Origin: a virus
DNA length: 64,000 nucleotides
Strand: one strand, 5' to 3'
Virus record (IMG/VR): IMGVR_UViG_3300031963_000064
Location: 1-64,000 of that record
The notes under the pieces were generated by a model that worked only from the letters and a program-made list of their open reading frames with translations, made no database searches and had not been told where the DNA came from. Shown piece after piece: positions 6,986 to 14,465 of the stretch; the stretch's first letter is position 1, and each line of letters starts with the position of its first letter. The position numbers were made by a program, and so were the translations under genes.

Positions 6986-7309
6986 TCAATCACGAGTGCG
7001 CCAATCAGTGTCATCTTCATCTCTCTTAAACCAATCGTGTAAGTCATCAGGAGAATCAAAACCACGACGACCAAATCTTTCGTGACCCAATCCACCAATA
7101 TCTAATTGATTCATAAAGTCGTCTAAGTCACCTTCTACCATATCTGGATTCTCTGCTCTCCTTCTTGCCTGACGAAGGATTGTTGCAGCACTTCGGTTTG
7201 CTTTGGCGAGTTTTTCACACCAAATCATTTCACTTAATTCAACTGACTCACCTTTTACAATCTTATCACAAATTGATTCAAGTCTGAGTCTGTATTGTGT
7301 GGAAAGCAT
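6986..7309 (-). CDS. Conserved cyanophage hypothetical protein (107 aa)
   Basis: Starts MLSTQYRLRLESICDKI, which I recall as a conserved hypothetical of T4-like cyanophages. Helical N-terminal 60 residues with basic ATILRQARRRAE, then an acidic tail ending DEDDTDWRTRD. No catalytic motif seen. Confidence 0.65.
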   Translation of the reverse strand: MLSTQYRLRLESICDKIVKGESVELSEMIWCEKLAKANRSAATILRQARRRAENPDMVEGDLDDFMNQLDIGGLGHERFGRRGFDSPDDLHDWFKRDEDDTDWRTRD

Positions 7310-7329
7310 ATTCTAACTCCAGATATGGG

Positions 7330-7563
7330 TTATTTATTTTTGTATTCATCCATTAACTCTTTTGCGAGTTTCATAGACCGACGCCACATAAGATACTTCA
7401 CAATCGGATTTGCAGGATTATGTAATATCCACCACTTTGTCTTTTCATATTGAACTCTTGCAAGTTGAGTGAGCATATAAAACCCTCTTGCGACTGATTG
7501 ATCGGTGATAATCAGATATGCGATGCAAAAGAATATGATAAAGTAAATGTATGAGGTACTCAT
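7330..7563 (-). CDS. Small membrane protein (77 aa)
   Basis: Residues 4-21 (SYIYFIIFFCIAYLIITD) form a single N-terminal transmembrane segment, followed by a basic amphipathic cytoplasmic part (KLAKELMDEYKNK). Overlaps the next upstream gene as ATGA. Role unknown. Confidence 0.6.
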   Translation of the reverse strand: MSTSYIYFIIFFCIAYLIITDQSVARGFYMLTQLARVQYEKTKWWILHNPANPIVKYLMWRRSMKLAKELMDEYKNK

Positions 7564-7733
7564 TGTCTTAGAGTTTTGAGATATTCTAACACATGCTCAC
7601 GAACAATCATGAGTTCGTTGTAACATTCTTGATTATGAGCACAGTTTCTCAATTCATGATCTGGTTTCAGAACACTCTCTTCAAATAAAGTCAAACCACG
7701 ATTCCATTTATCGGATTGAGATTCATTTTGCAT
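7560..7733 (-). CDS. Hypothetical protein (57 aa)
   Basis: Starts MQNESQSDKWNRGLTLF at 7733 and ends at a TGA overlapping the next gene's ATG. Helical, with two cysteines (NCAHNQECYN). It fills the first half of the gap 7564-7917. Coupled overlaps on both sides support it. Confidence 0.55.
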   Translation of the reverse strand: MQNESQSDKWNRGLTLFEESVLKPDHELRNCAHNQECYNELMIVREHVLEYLKTLRQ

Positions 7734-7893
7734 CTTTTTTAATCACCACAGGGCAGGATGGAATAGTTTCACGAATGAGATTGATAAGTTCTACTTTGAT
7801 TTCATTCGATAACATTTTATGTGTTCGAATTCGATTGATAACATCATGAGCTTGACCGCAGGTGATAATCGTAGTGAGAAACAGAGCAGTCAT
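7723..7893 (-). CDS. Small secreted or membrane-associated protein (56 aa)
   Basis: Starts MTALFLTTIITCGQAHD at 7893, preceded by GGAGAGAG. The N-terminus looks like a short signal or lipoprotein-like sequence, followed by a basic helix (VINRIRTHKM) and SCPVVIKK. I associate this with a conserved cyanophage small protein. Overlaps the next gene by 11 bp. Confidence 0.55.
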   Translation of the reverse strand: MTALFLTTIITCGQAHDVINRIRTHKMLSNEIKVELINLIRETIPSCPVVIKKDAK

Positions 7894-7917
7894 AGCTCTC
7901 TCCTATTCTCAAAATAT

Positions 7918-8124
7918 TTATTGACCAAATCCCTTGCTCTTAACCTTTTGTTTATCTTTTACGATGATAACATCTAAAAAATCGGGGATCTGGCAGTTCT
8001 GGAACCAGAACCCCTGAGCATCCGTCCAATTGTCGAAAAATACCTTTTTGTCATTTTTCAGGACAACTTCATAGGTATGTCTATCATAAGGGACATCAGA
8101 TGTGACTTTAAATGTCTGAGTCAT
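7918..8124 (-). CDS. Conserved cyanophage hypothetical protein (68 aa)
   Basis: Small beta-rich protein (FKVTSDVPYDRHTYEVVLKN) with basic C-terminus (KDKQKVKSKGFGQ). ATGA overlap with the next upstream gene. Function unknown. Confidence 0.6.
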   Translation of the reverse strand: MTQTFKVTSDVPYDRHTYEVVLKNDKKVFFDNWTDAQGFWFQNCQIPDFLDVIIVKDKQKVKSKGFGQ

Positions 8125-8342
8125 AGAAATTTGTCCAGTGATGAGACTGATTTGCCGTTCATTGCCTTCTGAATATAAGACTTGGCAGTCTTATAGGTGC
8201 TGGCAGTGTGAACTTGCTGCCCATTGTGAATGATAACAAACTTTTTACCATAAGGAACGGCAGCCCACATGCCATCCTTAGTCACATATCCGTTGGGGTC
8301 TCCTGGTTTAGGATTCAGAATACCTTCATTTTGTATATTCAT
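8121..8342 (-). CDS. Conserved cyanophage hypothetical protein (73 aa)
   Basis: Gly/Pro-rich N-terminus (NEGILNPKPGDPNGYVTKDG) and a beta/alpha body (FVIIHNGQQVHTASTYKTAK). Two bp downstream of the methyltransferase gene. Function unknown. Confidence 0.6.
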   Translation of the reverse strand: MNIQNEGILNPKPGDPNGYVTKDGMWAAVPYGKKFVIIHNGQQVHTASTYKTAKSYIQKAMNGKSVSSLDKFL

Positions 8343-8343
8343 T

Positions 8344-9132
8344 TCAGTTAAAAAATTGATCTAAAGGATTAAAAGATCGGATTCGTTCCATTGCCATATT
8401 AACATACTCCTCATGAATTTCAACTCCAAGATACTTCCGTTTCAAATCAATACATGAAATTGCAGTTGTCCCAGATCCCATAAAAGGATCAAGAACTAAA
8501 TCACCAATGTAACTGTAATACTTAATGATACGATCAGACAGTTCTTTTGGATAGGGCGCTAAATGATCTGAATGTGTTTCTGGATTGATCTTCCATACGT
8601 TAGATCGTTCATAGTCTTCATTGACAAGTGATTGCTCTAATACATCACCATCATAAGATCGAACAACTTTATCAATTAAGAATGGTGCTGGTTTCTGAAA
8701 TACAAAGATAGTCTCAGTTACAATGTTTGGTTTGTATGCAACTGGTTTGCGATGTTGAAAGAATCCACCATTACGATTAATTGATGCACCCTCAGGTTTT
8801 AACCAGATAATATCATCAATGTATTTCCATCCCATTTGTTCCATTAAAGTAAAAAAATGAAATGGAATTGCAAGACGTTTACTCTCATGTGCCCGTGATT
8901 GTCTTGCCTCAATCACTGGAGAAAGATTTACAACACACATTCTACCTGGTTGAGTGACTCTTAACACTTCAAGAAACACATTTCTCAAGAAGTCAAGATA
9001 CTCTTGGTAAGTTGGCCAAGTTGAATATTCTCTGGCGTTATAATATGGAGGAGAGGTGCAAGTAAGATGCACACTCTCACTTTCTATTTCTTTTAAAAGT
9101 CGGGATGAATCTCCCTGTAAGATCTGATCCAT
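8344..9132 (-). CDS. DNA methyltransferase, beta class (N4-cytosine or N6-adenine)
   Basis: 262 aa. Catalytic motif IV TSPPY at residues 26-30 precedes the AdoMet-binding motif DPFMGSGTT at 215-223, the order of beta-class amino-methyltransferases; YLGVEIHEEYV follows as in the family. SPPY favours N4-cytosine but N6-adenine is possible. No restriction enzyme is next to it, so self-protection against host restriction or an epigenetic role is more likely than an R-M system. Its 5' end overlaps the HNH gene by 40 bp. Confidence 0.85.
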   Translation of the reverse strand: MDQILQGDSSRLLKEIESESVHLTCTSPPYYNAREYSTWPTYQEYLDFLRNVFLEVLRVTQPGRMCVVNLSPVIEARQSRAHESKRLAIPFHFFTLMEQMGWKYIDDIIWLKPEGASINRNGGFFQHRKPVAYKPNIVTETIFVFQKPAPFLIDKVVRSYDGDVLEQSLVNEDYERSNVWKINPETHSDHLAPYPKELSDRIIKYYSYIGDLVLDPFMGSGTTAISCIDLKRKYLGVEIHEEYVNMAMERIRSFNPLDQFFN

Positions 9133-9557
9133 TGAATTTTTCTACTCGATGCTTTGTTACTATCACAATCACCGTTAATTAGTGATTTTCGACCATGACA
9201 CAGTTTACAATAAGTTTTAACATTGTCTGGAATATTGTTATGATGATCGCCATCTAGATGGTCAAGATCCAAACTGTTTTCAAATCCAACCCATCCATCT
9301 TTAGGAACTGGACAAGTCCATCCAAGATGTCCATCATGATTTTCACAATATGATTTCTTATGAATTGTAACTCCAGGAATTACTTTACCATTCTTTCGAG
9401 CACTAGTGCAACGGGAACATTCGGATTTGAAAGACCAATACTTCCATTCTCGCACAAGAACTTTATTATTACAACCATCATTGACACATGTAGGAAGTTC
9501 ATGCCCTTCGACAAAGAACTTCTCTTTCATTTGTTTGGAAAGACTCAACATAATCAA
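9093..9557 (-). CDS. HNH endonuclease with zinc-finger cysteines
   Basis: 154 aa. The HNH core is DLDHLDGDHHNNIPDN followed by TYCKLCHGRKS, with an upstream C-C pair (CSRCTSARKNG) and ENHDGHLGW. Start at 9557 overlaps the upstream stop as ATGA. The 3' end runs 40 bp into the methyltransferase gene, so the pair is translationally linked. Likely a free-standing homing endonuclease; no late promoter is seen here. Confidence 0.75.
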   Translation of the reverse strand: MIMLSLSKQMKEKFFVEGHELPTCVNDGCNNKVLVREWKYWSFKSECSRCTSARKNGKVIPGVTIHKKSYCENHDGHLGWTCPVPKDGWVGFENSLDLDHLDGDHHNNIPDNVKTYCKLCHGRKSLINGDCDSNKASSRKIQWIRSYREIHPDF

Positions 9558-9694
9558 AATACAATGTTAGAGGACATTACACGGGCATTTGGATATTGTG
9601 CAAGAGCAACTTGTATTGCTTCTTGACGATTGCGGGCATAACACTCAACATAGAATGTTTGTCCACTAACCATGCAGGTGACACGATGCTTCAT
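9554..9694 (-). CDS. Conserved cyanophage small protein (46 aa)
   Basis: ATG at 9694 gives MKHRVTCMVSGQTFYVECYA, typical of a short protein found beside uvsW in related phages; the longer frame to 9823 would lie inside uvsW. Predicted beta-hairpin plus helix (NRQEAIQVALAQYPNA). Eight bp downstream of uvsW. Function unknown. Confidence 0.6.
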   Translation of the reverse strand: MKHRVTCMVSGQTFYVECYARNRQEAIQVALAQYPNARVMSSNIVF

Positions 9695-9701
9695 AATTAC
9701 C

Positions 9702-10964
9702 TCAGCGTTTGATGGTGGAGATTGCAGGTTCGCCTTGAACAAAGATCGTCTCAGCGACACTCTGCAAACGTTTGGCAGTTGCGATGCCAACGTTACTATA
9801 CACGGGAACATGAATGAACCCATAGGACTTGTGATAGTCCTTCAACTGTCCAGGCACCAAAGAACCCTCTGAGAGGCGCTTAGAATCGTCTGGATGGAGG
9901 CGAATCACACGCCCAATGGTCTGTGCCATAGCAATGTAATCCATGTTCCTCATGAGGACGCAGGAGGTCAATCCAGGACAGTTGATACCCTCAGAAAGGA
10001 TGCTGTAGTGAAGAATGATGAACTTCTTCTCAGGATCCTTACCCCATGCAGTCAGAGTGTCAAAAAACAGTTCACGGGAAACCTTTTTGTTGTTGATGAA
10101 TGCACCATACTTTGCAGTCACCCACAATACATCATAACCATGTGACTGAACTTCTGTCATAAAATCAGTCTCAGCAAGCATTCGAACCAACACTTTAGTA
10201 TTGGGTGCTGCTACCAAAACCTTCTGCATATTGTCCTCATTGAGAATCTTATCCAGAAGAGTCATGCAATCACGCTCTGCTGCATCATCTTTGTCACGAA
10301 TTGCATTGATCTGACTCACACAAACCTGAGGAGGAACAATGAAACCACCTTCAACCAATTCAGGTGCAGCAACATTACAAATTACTTGACCATATACAGA
10401 TCCATCATTCATGCCAGGTTTGGAAATAGTAGCAGAATGCTTAGGAGTAGCAGTGAAGAAATAGCAGCGGTTAGCAGTAGCAGAGAAGTGTTTTGTAGCA
10501 GGGAAAAAATGACTCTTAACACTGTTGTGTGCTTCATCAAAGTAAATAGTGTCAATATGAATGTCTGCTTGCTGTAGACGCTGTAGAGAGTTGTAGGTAG
10601 TGAAGATCAGTTTGTGTTTGGGAGCATCAGGATTGAATGCACTAGTCACAATTTGATTCCAATACTGAATCTCAGAGGGTTTTGTAGTGCTAAAATGCCT
10701 TGTTTCCCCCGAATGGATATGAATAACAGATGCATTAGTAACATACTCCAAGAATTCAGCAGACAACTGTTCACTCAAAAGAATACGAGGAGCAACTACA
10801 ACAATAGTTTGAGGATCGCTATTGGAAAACTCTTTGATCGCATCAGCAATCATGGTCAGAGTCTTTCCAGCACCAGTCGGCATGATCAATTGACCAATAC
10901 GATACTTGAGCATTGCTTCAAGACCGCGTTGCTGGTGAGGACGGAGTTGAATCACAGGGATCAT
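9702..10964 (-). CDS. uvsW: UvsW-like superfamily 2 DNA/RNA helicase
   Basis: 420 aa from the ATG at 10964. Motif I MPTGAGKT is at residues 28-35, DEAH (YFDEAHNS) and TATPKHS follow, then the C-terminal helicase motifs including IGRVIRLHPD. In T4, UvsW unwinds R-loops and branched DNA, shifting replication from origin- to recombination-dependent mode and reversing stalled forks. The ATG at 10982 overlaps a possible -10 hexamer, so 10964 is preferred. Length is shorter than T4 UvsW (about 500 aa), as usual in cyanophages. Confidence 0.9.
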   Translation of the reverse strand: MIPVIQLRPHQQRGLEAMLKYRIGQLIMPTGAGKTLTMIADAIKEFSNSDPQTIVVVAPRILLSEQLSAEFLEYVTNASVIHIHSGETRHFSTTKPSEIQYWNQIVTSAFNPDAPKHKLIFTTYNSLQRLQQADIHIDTIYFDEAHNSVKSHFFPATKHFSATANRCYFFTATPKHSATISKPGMNDGSVYGQVICNVAAPELVEGGFIVPPQVCVSQINAIRDKDDAAERDCMTLLDKILNEDNMQKVLVAAPNTKVLVRMLAETDFMTEVQSHGYDVLWVTAKYGAFINNKKVSRELFFDTLTAWGKDPEKKFIILHYSILSEGINCPGLTSCVLMRNMDYIAMAQTIGRVIRLHPDDSKRLSEGSLVPGQLKDYHKSYGFIHVPVYSNVGIATAKRLQSVAETIFVQGEPAISTIKR

Positions 10965-10977
10965 TGCGTATGAGACT

Positions 10978-10983
10978 ATCATA
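10978..10983 (-). promoter_or_regulatory. uvsW: Possible uvsW promoter -10 element
   Basis: TATGAT followed by AGTCTCATAC, the same downstream context as the promoter at 920-925. No good -35 hexamer is visible, so this may be a middle-type or weak promoter. Confidence 0.35.
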
Positions 10984-10988
10984 GCAGA

Positions 10989-11021
10989 AAACCGTCCCTG
11001 ATGCGACTCAGTGGACGGTTT
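10989..11021 (-). terminator. Stem-loop, probable transcription terminator
   Basis: AAACCGTCC (10989-10997) pairs with GGACGGTTT (11013-11021), extended by CTGA/TCAG inside. On the minus strand the stem is followed by TTTTCTGC. It sits between the virion-gene transcript arriving from the right and uvsW, and could act in either direction. Confidence 0.6.
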
Positions 11022-11078
11022 CCTAAGTGTCCTATGAAGCTTTAGATTCTCATCTTCAACCGGGACAAAGGTAGTCTA

Positions 11079-11411
11079 CTAGGATTGTTGTTTTTTGTCA
11101 ATATCTTCAGCAATTTTTTGAAATTTTGAATCCCAAGTTTCTTTATCAGCATCCCATTTACTTAGTGGGCATGAGTCAAGGATAATTTTTGCCTTTGCAG
11201 GAACATAGCATCCACATTCTCTGCAACGATTTTCTAATTCATCATACTTATCACAACCTTTGCATGTTTCAATTCTTTGTTTATAAATTTCGTCAGAAAC
11301 AAAGAGAATTGCATCACGATTTTGAGTTATGTATTGAACTAATTCCCAAGAAAAATTAGCAAGATTTTTGGTTTGTTCTATAAGAGAAGGATAATTTTTA
11401 TCTTCAGACAT
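11079..11411 (-). CDS. Small cysteine-rich, likely zinc-binding protein (110 aa)
   Basis: Central motif CKGCDKYDELENRCRECGC followed by C in LDSCPLSKW gives six cysteines in about 35 residues, a zinc-ribbon/treble-clef-like arrangement that I associate with a conserved cyanophage family. Helical flanks. A late-type promoter motif lies 24 nt upstream, so it is probably expressed late, possibly for virion assembly. Confidence 0.65.
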   Translation of the reverse strand: MSEDKNYPSLIEQTKNLANFSWELVQYITQNRDAILFVSDEIYKQRIETCKGCDKYDELENRCRECGCYVPAKAKIILDSCPLSKWDADKETWDSKFQKIAEDIDKKQQS

Positions 11412-11434
11412 TGTTTTTATATTTCAACTAAAAA

Positions 11435-11441
11435 TATTTAT
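11435..11441 (-). promoter_or_regulatory. Late promoter motif
   Basis: Minus strand ATAAATA, 24 nt upstream of the ATG at 11411 and overlapping the end of the upstream adhesin gene. Confidence 0.5.
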
Positions 11442-12979
11442 TGTGGTTGATAAGATCCCTTTATAGTTGATGCATTTATTGATCCTGATATTGTATAATT
11501 TGATCCAACAATTGCCGATCCACCATTTCCTGCACCTGTAGCTCCTGTGGTGCCAGATCCAGATGTTGCCCAATCTCCACCAGAACCACCGGATTCTCCA
11601 TTTGATCCACGAGTAGCACCACAAGTTGATGGGCTATACGACAAAGTATATTGATCAACAGAGGTTATATAAATTCTTGCATTTGTATCATCTCCACTAT
11701 TGTCTCTCAACTTAACACCATTATCTCTAATTAGAACATTTCTTGGATTTCCAGAAATTTGCACCATATATGTCTTTGGAGATACATTAAAAGTATATCT
11801 TCTAATTCCATTTTTAAAATTCCATGAGAATATTTCTGCATACGCTGCAGTATTACCATCACGAACTCTAATCGTATCGTAACATCTACCATTAGTATTT
11901 GGATTATCATTTGTATCAATTTCCATAGTAATTCGGGCAGATCCACTCCCAGTTACATTTAAGAAAGCATCATCATTATTTTCTGTCCAGTAATATCCGA
12001 TAGATGATAAGGAATATCCAGCACCTGCAGGATCCGAACCAAGACCTCCAGGAGACCCTAATAAAGTTCCATCTTGATTATTATATCCTCTACCATATCC
12101 ACCTGTTCCTCCATATCCACCTGCTCCAGCAGTGATTGTTGAATATTGAGTACATCGACGATACTGAGTATTTTTCACACATCGTTCACAACAACCCCAG
12201 CACCAATCGCAAGTAGATTGACAACAATTCCCACCCCAAGTTCCAGCATCATTATAACCACTACCGCAACCAGGAGCTCCGCCACATCCTTGAGTCGTAT
12301 ATTCATTATAACAAGATCCTGCGCCTCCAGGAGCACCTTGAGATCCTCTCTCACCTCCACCGCCGCCACCATATACTTGTGCCGATGGTCTTAATAAAAC
12401 ATTAACATTATTTCCACCGATGGGAGATAACGAAAAAGCGTTTCCACCATTCTCACCTCCAGGATCAGGTGCGCCATTACCAGTTCCACCTCCTCTTCCA
12501 GAAGCACCAAAAATTTGACCAAAAACATCAATTACCAAATTATGTGCAATTGTATTCAATATTGCAGATGGAGTAGAAGTATTTACAGATCCACAGATTC
12601 CATCAATAAACAAAAATTTTCTAATGTTCTTATTTAAATTATTATTCCAAGATTGATTTGAGATATCAAGATTAAGTTCAGTATCACTTTGAGTAAGATA
12701 ATAATATTTTACTGAATTTCTAAATTGTGATGTTTTCCAATTATTTGATGTTGAAATATTGGCATTTTCGGTAGAATCTGGAACAACTGGGTCTGTATTT
12801 GTTGTACTTATGATTCTTTTTAGTTCTGAAACACTAATTTGACCAGTATCACTATTAAATGTCTCAGTTGTAGAAGAGGTTTGTTTTCTCTGCTGAGCAC
12901 GAAAATTAGATCTTAAAGAACTAAAGGAAATAGCACCTGAAGAGTAATAAGGACCAGCTTTTGATACTGTTACTGCCAT
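11438..12979 (-). CDS. Glycine-rich tail fibre/adhesin with a Cys/Trp cluster
   Basis: 513 aa. Residues 1-150 resemble the N-terminal part of a cyanophage virion structural protein (VSKAGPYYSSGAISFSSLR; NISTSNNWKTSQFRNS). From about 155 it has glycine-rich loops like gp38-type adhesins (GGGGGG at 204-209, GAPGGAG, GGSGGDW). Residues 223-276 hold about eleven cysteines and three tryptophans, densest at 252-267 (CCQSTCDWCWGCCERC), which I have not seen in such fibres. A beta-sandwich-like region follows (about 330-440). A late promoter is upstream and a halogenase gene is adjacent. Confidence 0.7.
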   Translation of the reverse strand: MAVTVSKAGPYYSSGAISFSSLRSNFRAQQRKQTSSTTETFNSDTGQISVSELKRIISTTNTDPVVPDSTENANISTSNNWKTSQFRNSVKYYYLTQSDTELNLDISNQSWNNNLNKNIRKFLFIDGICGSVNTSTPSAILNTIAHNLVIDVFGQIFGASGRGGGTGNGAPDPGGENGGNAFSLSPIGGNNVNVLLRPSAQVYGGGGGGERGSQGAPGGAGSCYNEYTTQGCGGAPGCGSGYNDAGTWGGNCCQSTCDWCWGCCERCVKNTQYRRCTQYSTITAGAGGYGGTGGYGRGYNNQDGTLLGSPGGLGSDPAGAGYSLSSIGYYWTENNDDAFLNVTGSGSARITMEIDTNDNPNTNGRCYDTIRVRDGNTAAYAEIFSWNFKNGIRRYTFNVSPKTYMVQISGNPRNVLIRDNGVKLRDNSGDDTNARIYITSVDQYTLSYSPSTCGATRGSNGESGGSGGDWATSGSGTTGATGAGNGGSAIVGSNYTISGSINASTIKGSYQPQ

Positions 12980-12996
12980 TACACTGAGTTTTTCCT

Positions 12997-14454
12997 TTAT
13001 TTATGAATGGCGTTTATAATTTCTTTATGTGATATTCTTTGATTTTCTAATTTTTTAATTTTCGTATATTCATAATGTTCTTTTGCAAATTCTAAAATCT
13101 GTTGTTTATTTCTTTTTGAATTTAAGAAATCTCGAATTGCATTTTTATCAAACATATTTAATCCGTTTGAAACTTGAATAAAATTATCAAGTGACCAAAC
13201 AAATTTGGTTGAATTATTGCCTAGATTTTTAGCATCTAAAAACTCGTACTTACATTTTTCCTCAAAATCTCTGACCCATTCAGTTTTATTTTCAGTCATG
13301 TATTTCCAAAAGTCAGAATCAAATCTATTTGTATTATAATGAAGACAAATAAAATCCACGATGACTTTATAAGCATTTAGGTTTATTTCATTAAATTTTT
13401 TTCTATTATATTCCAAGAAGGTTAAATTTGAATTTAAAGAAATAAAATCTTTAATTTGATTTATGATAATGTGAATACCAGTAGACTCTAGCGGTTCTAC
13501 AAATCCACTTGAAAGACCAATTGCTAAACAATTTCCAACCCATGCTTGATCATAATATCCAGGTTTATAGTAAATAATTTTGTCTGTTTGCAATCTAACT
13601 CCAAATTTTTCTAATAGCCAACAATTATATTTTGTTTTTGCTTCTTCATCTGAAGTAAATCTGGAAGAATAAAGATATCCAGTTCCATATCGATTTCCAA
13701 TTGGTATCTGCCATATCCATCCATTATCTGTCGCTTCTGCTAACGTGTAAGATGGCACTTCTTCAAAATCATATGGAATTTGTTGTGGAATTGCTCTGTC
13801 AATTGGCAAATAATCTGTAATGTCATTCCACTTTACCTTTAAGTTTTTAATTAACATAGAGTTAAATCCAGAGGCATCAATATAAAAATCTGCTTTTACA
13901 TTTCCACTATTTTTGAAATCTATACTTTCAATTTGATTATTTTCAATATTAATTTTTTCAGCAATATCATCAATAAAATCAATCTCGTTATTCATCTTTC
14001 CAAAAATATAATTTGAAAATTCTTGTGTATCAATGTGCAGCGCATGACTATAATCAAAAGTTTTTTTTGGTAATGTAGATGTTGCTTCATTATAAAGTAG
14101 ACCACCATTATAGCAATCGTTTAGAATAGAATAGATTGCACTTGATTGATCCGACTCCCCCCAAAAAGAAACTTCTTTAAATCCATGAAAATATTCTGTA
14201 TTGGGAATCCAATTTTTAAAATTTATTCCTAATTTTACACTTACATTTAAGTCTCTAATTAAATCTTCAGTTTTTATTCCCAGAGAATTAAGGAATAAAT
14301 GAATAATTGGTGTAGTACTTTCACCAACACCTATATTTTTTCTTTTGGCATCAAAATATAGAGAAACTTGAACTTTATCTCCCCAATATTTTTTAATCAT
14401 TGATGCTGCAATCAATCCAGAGGTTCCTGCCCCCAAAACAATAAATTTTTTCAT
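12997..14454 (-). CDS. Flavin-dependent halogenase (tryptophan-halogenase family)
   Basis: 485 aa. FAD-binding GAGTSG at residues 8-13; candidate catalytic lysine K74 in VKLGINFKNW (K-x4-F-x-N-W as in PrnA); the family signature WIWQIP at 246-251; and PLEST at 321-325 with E323 matching the PrnA active-site glutamate. These enzymes use FADH2, O2 and halide to halogenate an aromatic substrate; a flavin reductase is needed and none is seen here. Related viral halogenases (VirX1) are known from cyanophage. It sits between two late fibre genes, so the substrate could be a virion protein or a host metabolite; this is inference. Confidence 0.9.
   Translation of the reverse strand: MKKFIVLGAGTSGLIAASMIKKYWGDKVQVSLYFDAKRKNIGVGESTTPIIHLFLNSLGIKTEDLIRDLNVSVKLGINFKNWIPNTEYFHGFKEVSFWGESDQSSAIYSILNDCYNGGLLYNEATSTLPKKTFDYSHALHIDTQEFSNYIFGKMNNEIDFIDDIAEKINIENNQIESIDFKNSGNVKADFYIDASGFNSMLIKNLKVKWNDITDYLPIDRAIPQQIPYDFEEVPSYTLAEATDNGWIWQIPIGNRYGTGYLYSSRFTSDEEAKTKYNCWLLEKFGVRLQTDKIIYYKPGYYDQAWVGNCLAIGLSSGFVEPLESTGIHIIINQIKDFISLNSNLTFLEYNRKKFNEINLNAYKVIVDFICLHYNTNRFDSDFWKYMTENKTEWVRDFEEKCKYEFLDAKNLGNNSTKFVWSLDNFIQVSNGLNMFDKNAIRDFLNSKRNKQQILEFAKEHYEYTKIKKLENQRISHKEIINAIHK
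12998..13004 (-). promoter_or_regulatory. Late promoter motif
   Basis: CATAAATA on the minus strand, 19 nt upstream of the adhesin ATG (12979) and overlapping the 3' end of the halogenase gene. Confidence 0.6.
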
Positions 14455-14465
14455 AAAATTATAAA

